Below, in pieces: positions 4,994 through 5,058 of a stretch of DNA of 5,058 nucleotides. The translations under genes were made by a program, and so were the position numbers. The DNA is from an uncultured Eubacteriales bacterium. GTDB lineage: Bacteria > Bacillota > Clostridia > Christensenellales > Christensenellaceae. The stretch's first letter is position 1, and each line of letters opens with the position of its first letter. Below the pieces are notes generated by a model that saw only the letters and a program-made list of their open reading frames with translations, did not search any database and was not told where the DNA came from. Location of the stretch: contig CAJJPW010000166.1 in assembly GCA_905193725.1 (NCBI GenBank), positions 1 through 5,058 on the forward strand. The letters run 5' to 3'.

Positions 4994-5058
4994 TTACAGT
5001 TCTTTTGCCCCTGCTATGATGTCCAAAATAATATTGGCCGAGATATCTGCTGCCTGTA
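4994..5058 (-). CDS. C-terminal end of an unidentified protein (window edge)
   Basis: Only the last 20 residues are inside the window, QAADISANIILDIIAGAKEL, followed by TAA. They look like an amphipathic C-terminal helix of a soluble protein, which is too little to name a family. The frame is chosen because it stops 35 nt before a strong terminator and has ordinary protein composition. The competing frame stops within the terminator stem and is Arg/Lys/Tyr-rich in an unnatural way. Confidence 0.6.
   Translation of the reverse strand, partial: QAADISANIILDIIAGAKEL

Noticed and set aside
4956..5058. Alternative minus-strand reading frame at the right edge, ending in TAG at 4956.
   Set aside because: Its stop falls in the terminator stem and its product is Arg/Lys/Tyr/Gly-rich; the frame ending at 4994 fits the terminator position and has normal composition.
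1..5058. CRISPR arrays, tRNA or rRNA genes, insertion-sequence ends, phage genes or defence systems.
   Set aside because: I saw no repeat-spacer pattern, tRNA-like fold, transposase or terminal inverted repeats; the only clear repeated unit is the two-copy 19-bp motif.

Overview
The window looks like a chromosomal piece of a spore-forming, Gram-positive anaerobe (Bacillota, class Clostridia). The signs are strong AGGAGG-type ribosome binding sites, a lipoprotein sugar-binding protein with a Gly/Glu-rich linker, AT-rich intergenic DNA, a BofC-domain protein and a possible Spo0E-like small protein. I cannot name the genus. Every gene I can support lies on the minus strand, so transcription runs from high to low coordinates.

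Left half (about 1-2640): a sugar uptake and entry operon. In transcription order it holds a D-lyxose/D-mannose-type ketol-isomerase (2016-2558), a ribose-type ABC transporter substrate-binding lipoprotein (875-1945) and the ribose-type permease (1-798, running off the left edge). The gaps are 70 and 76 nt, and the second holds a strong stem-loop. The order suggests that the transporter imports the isomerase's aldose, plausibly lyxose or mannose, and that the isomerase converts it to the ketose. No ATPase gene is seen; it may lie beyond position 1.

Middle (2559-2881): 323 nt of non-coding DNA in front of the sugar operon. It carries a 19-bp near-identical direct repeat in two copies 113 bp apart, a perfect 16-bp palindrome between them, and an extended -10-like element. 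This looks like an undescribed operator arrangement for the operon.

Right half (about 2882-5058): a group with a sporulation or envelope-signalling flavour. It holds the C-terminal 20 codons of an unidentified gene (4994-5058) with a clear rho-independent terminator, a membrane-anchored BofC C-terminal-domain protein (4086-4757), a short-input sensor histidine kinase with no response regulator beside it (3019-3960), and a 49-codon ORF (2882-3031) that overlaps the kinase end and resembles Spo0E-family phosphatases, though it lacks the family's signature Asp. The kinase and the small ORF may feed a phosphorelay such as Spo0A. That is inference; the annotation of the large genes themselves is routine.
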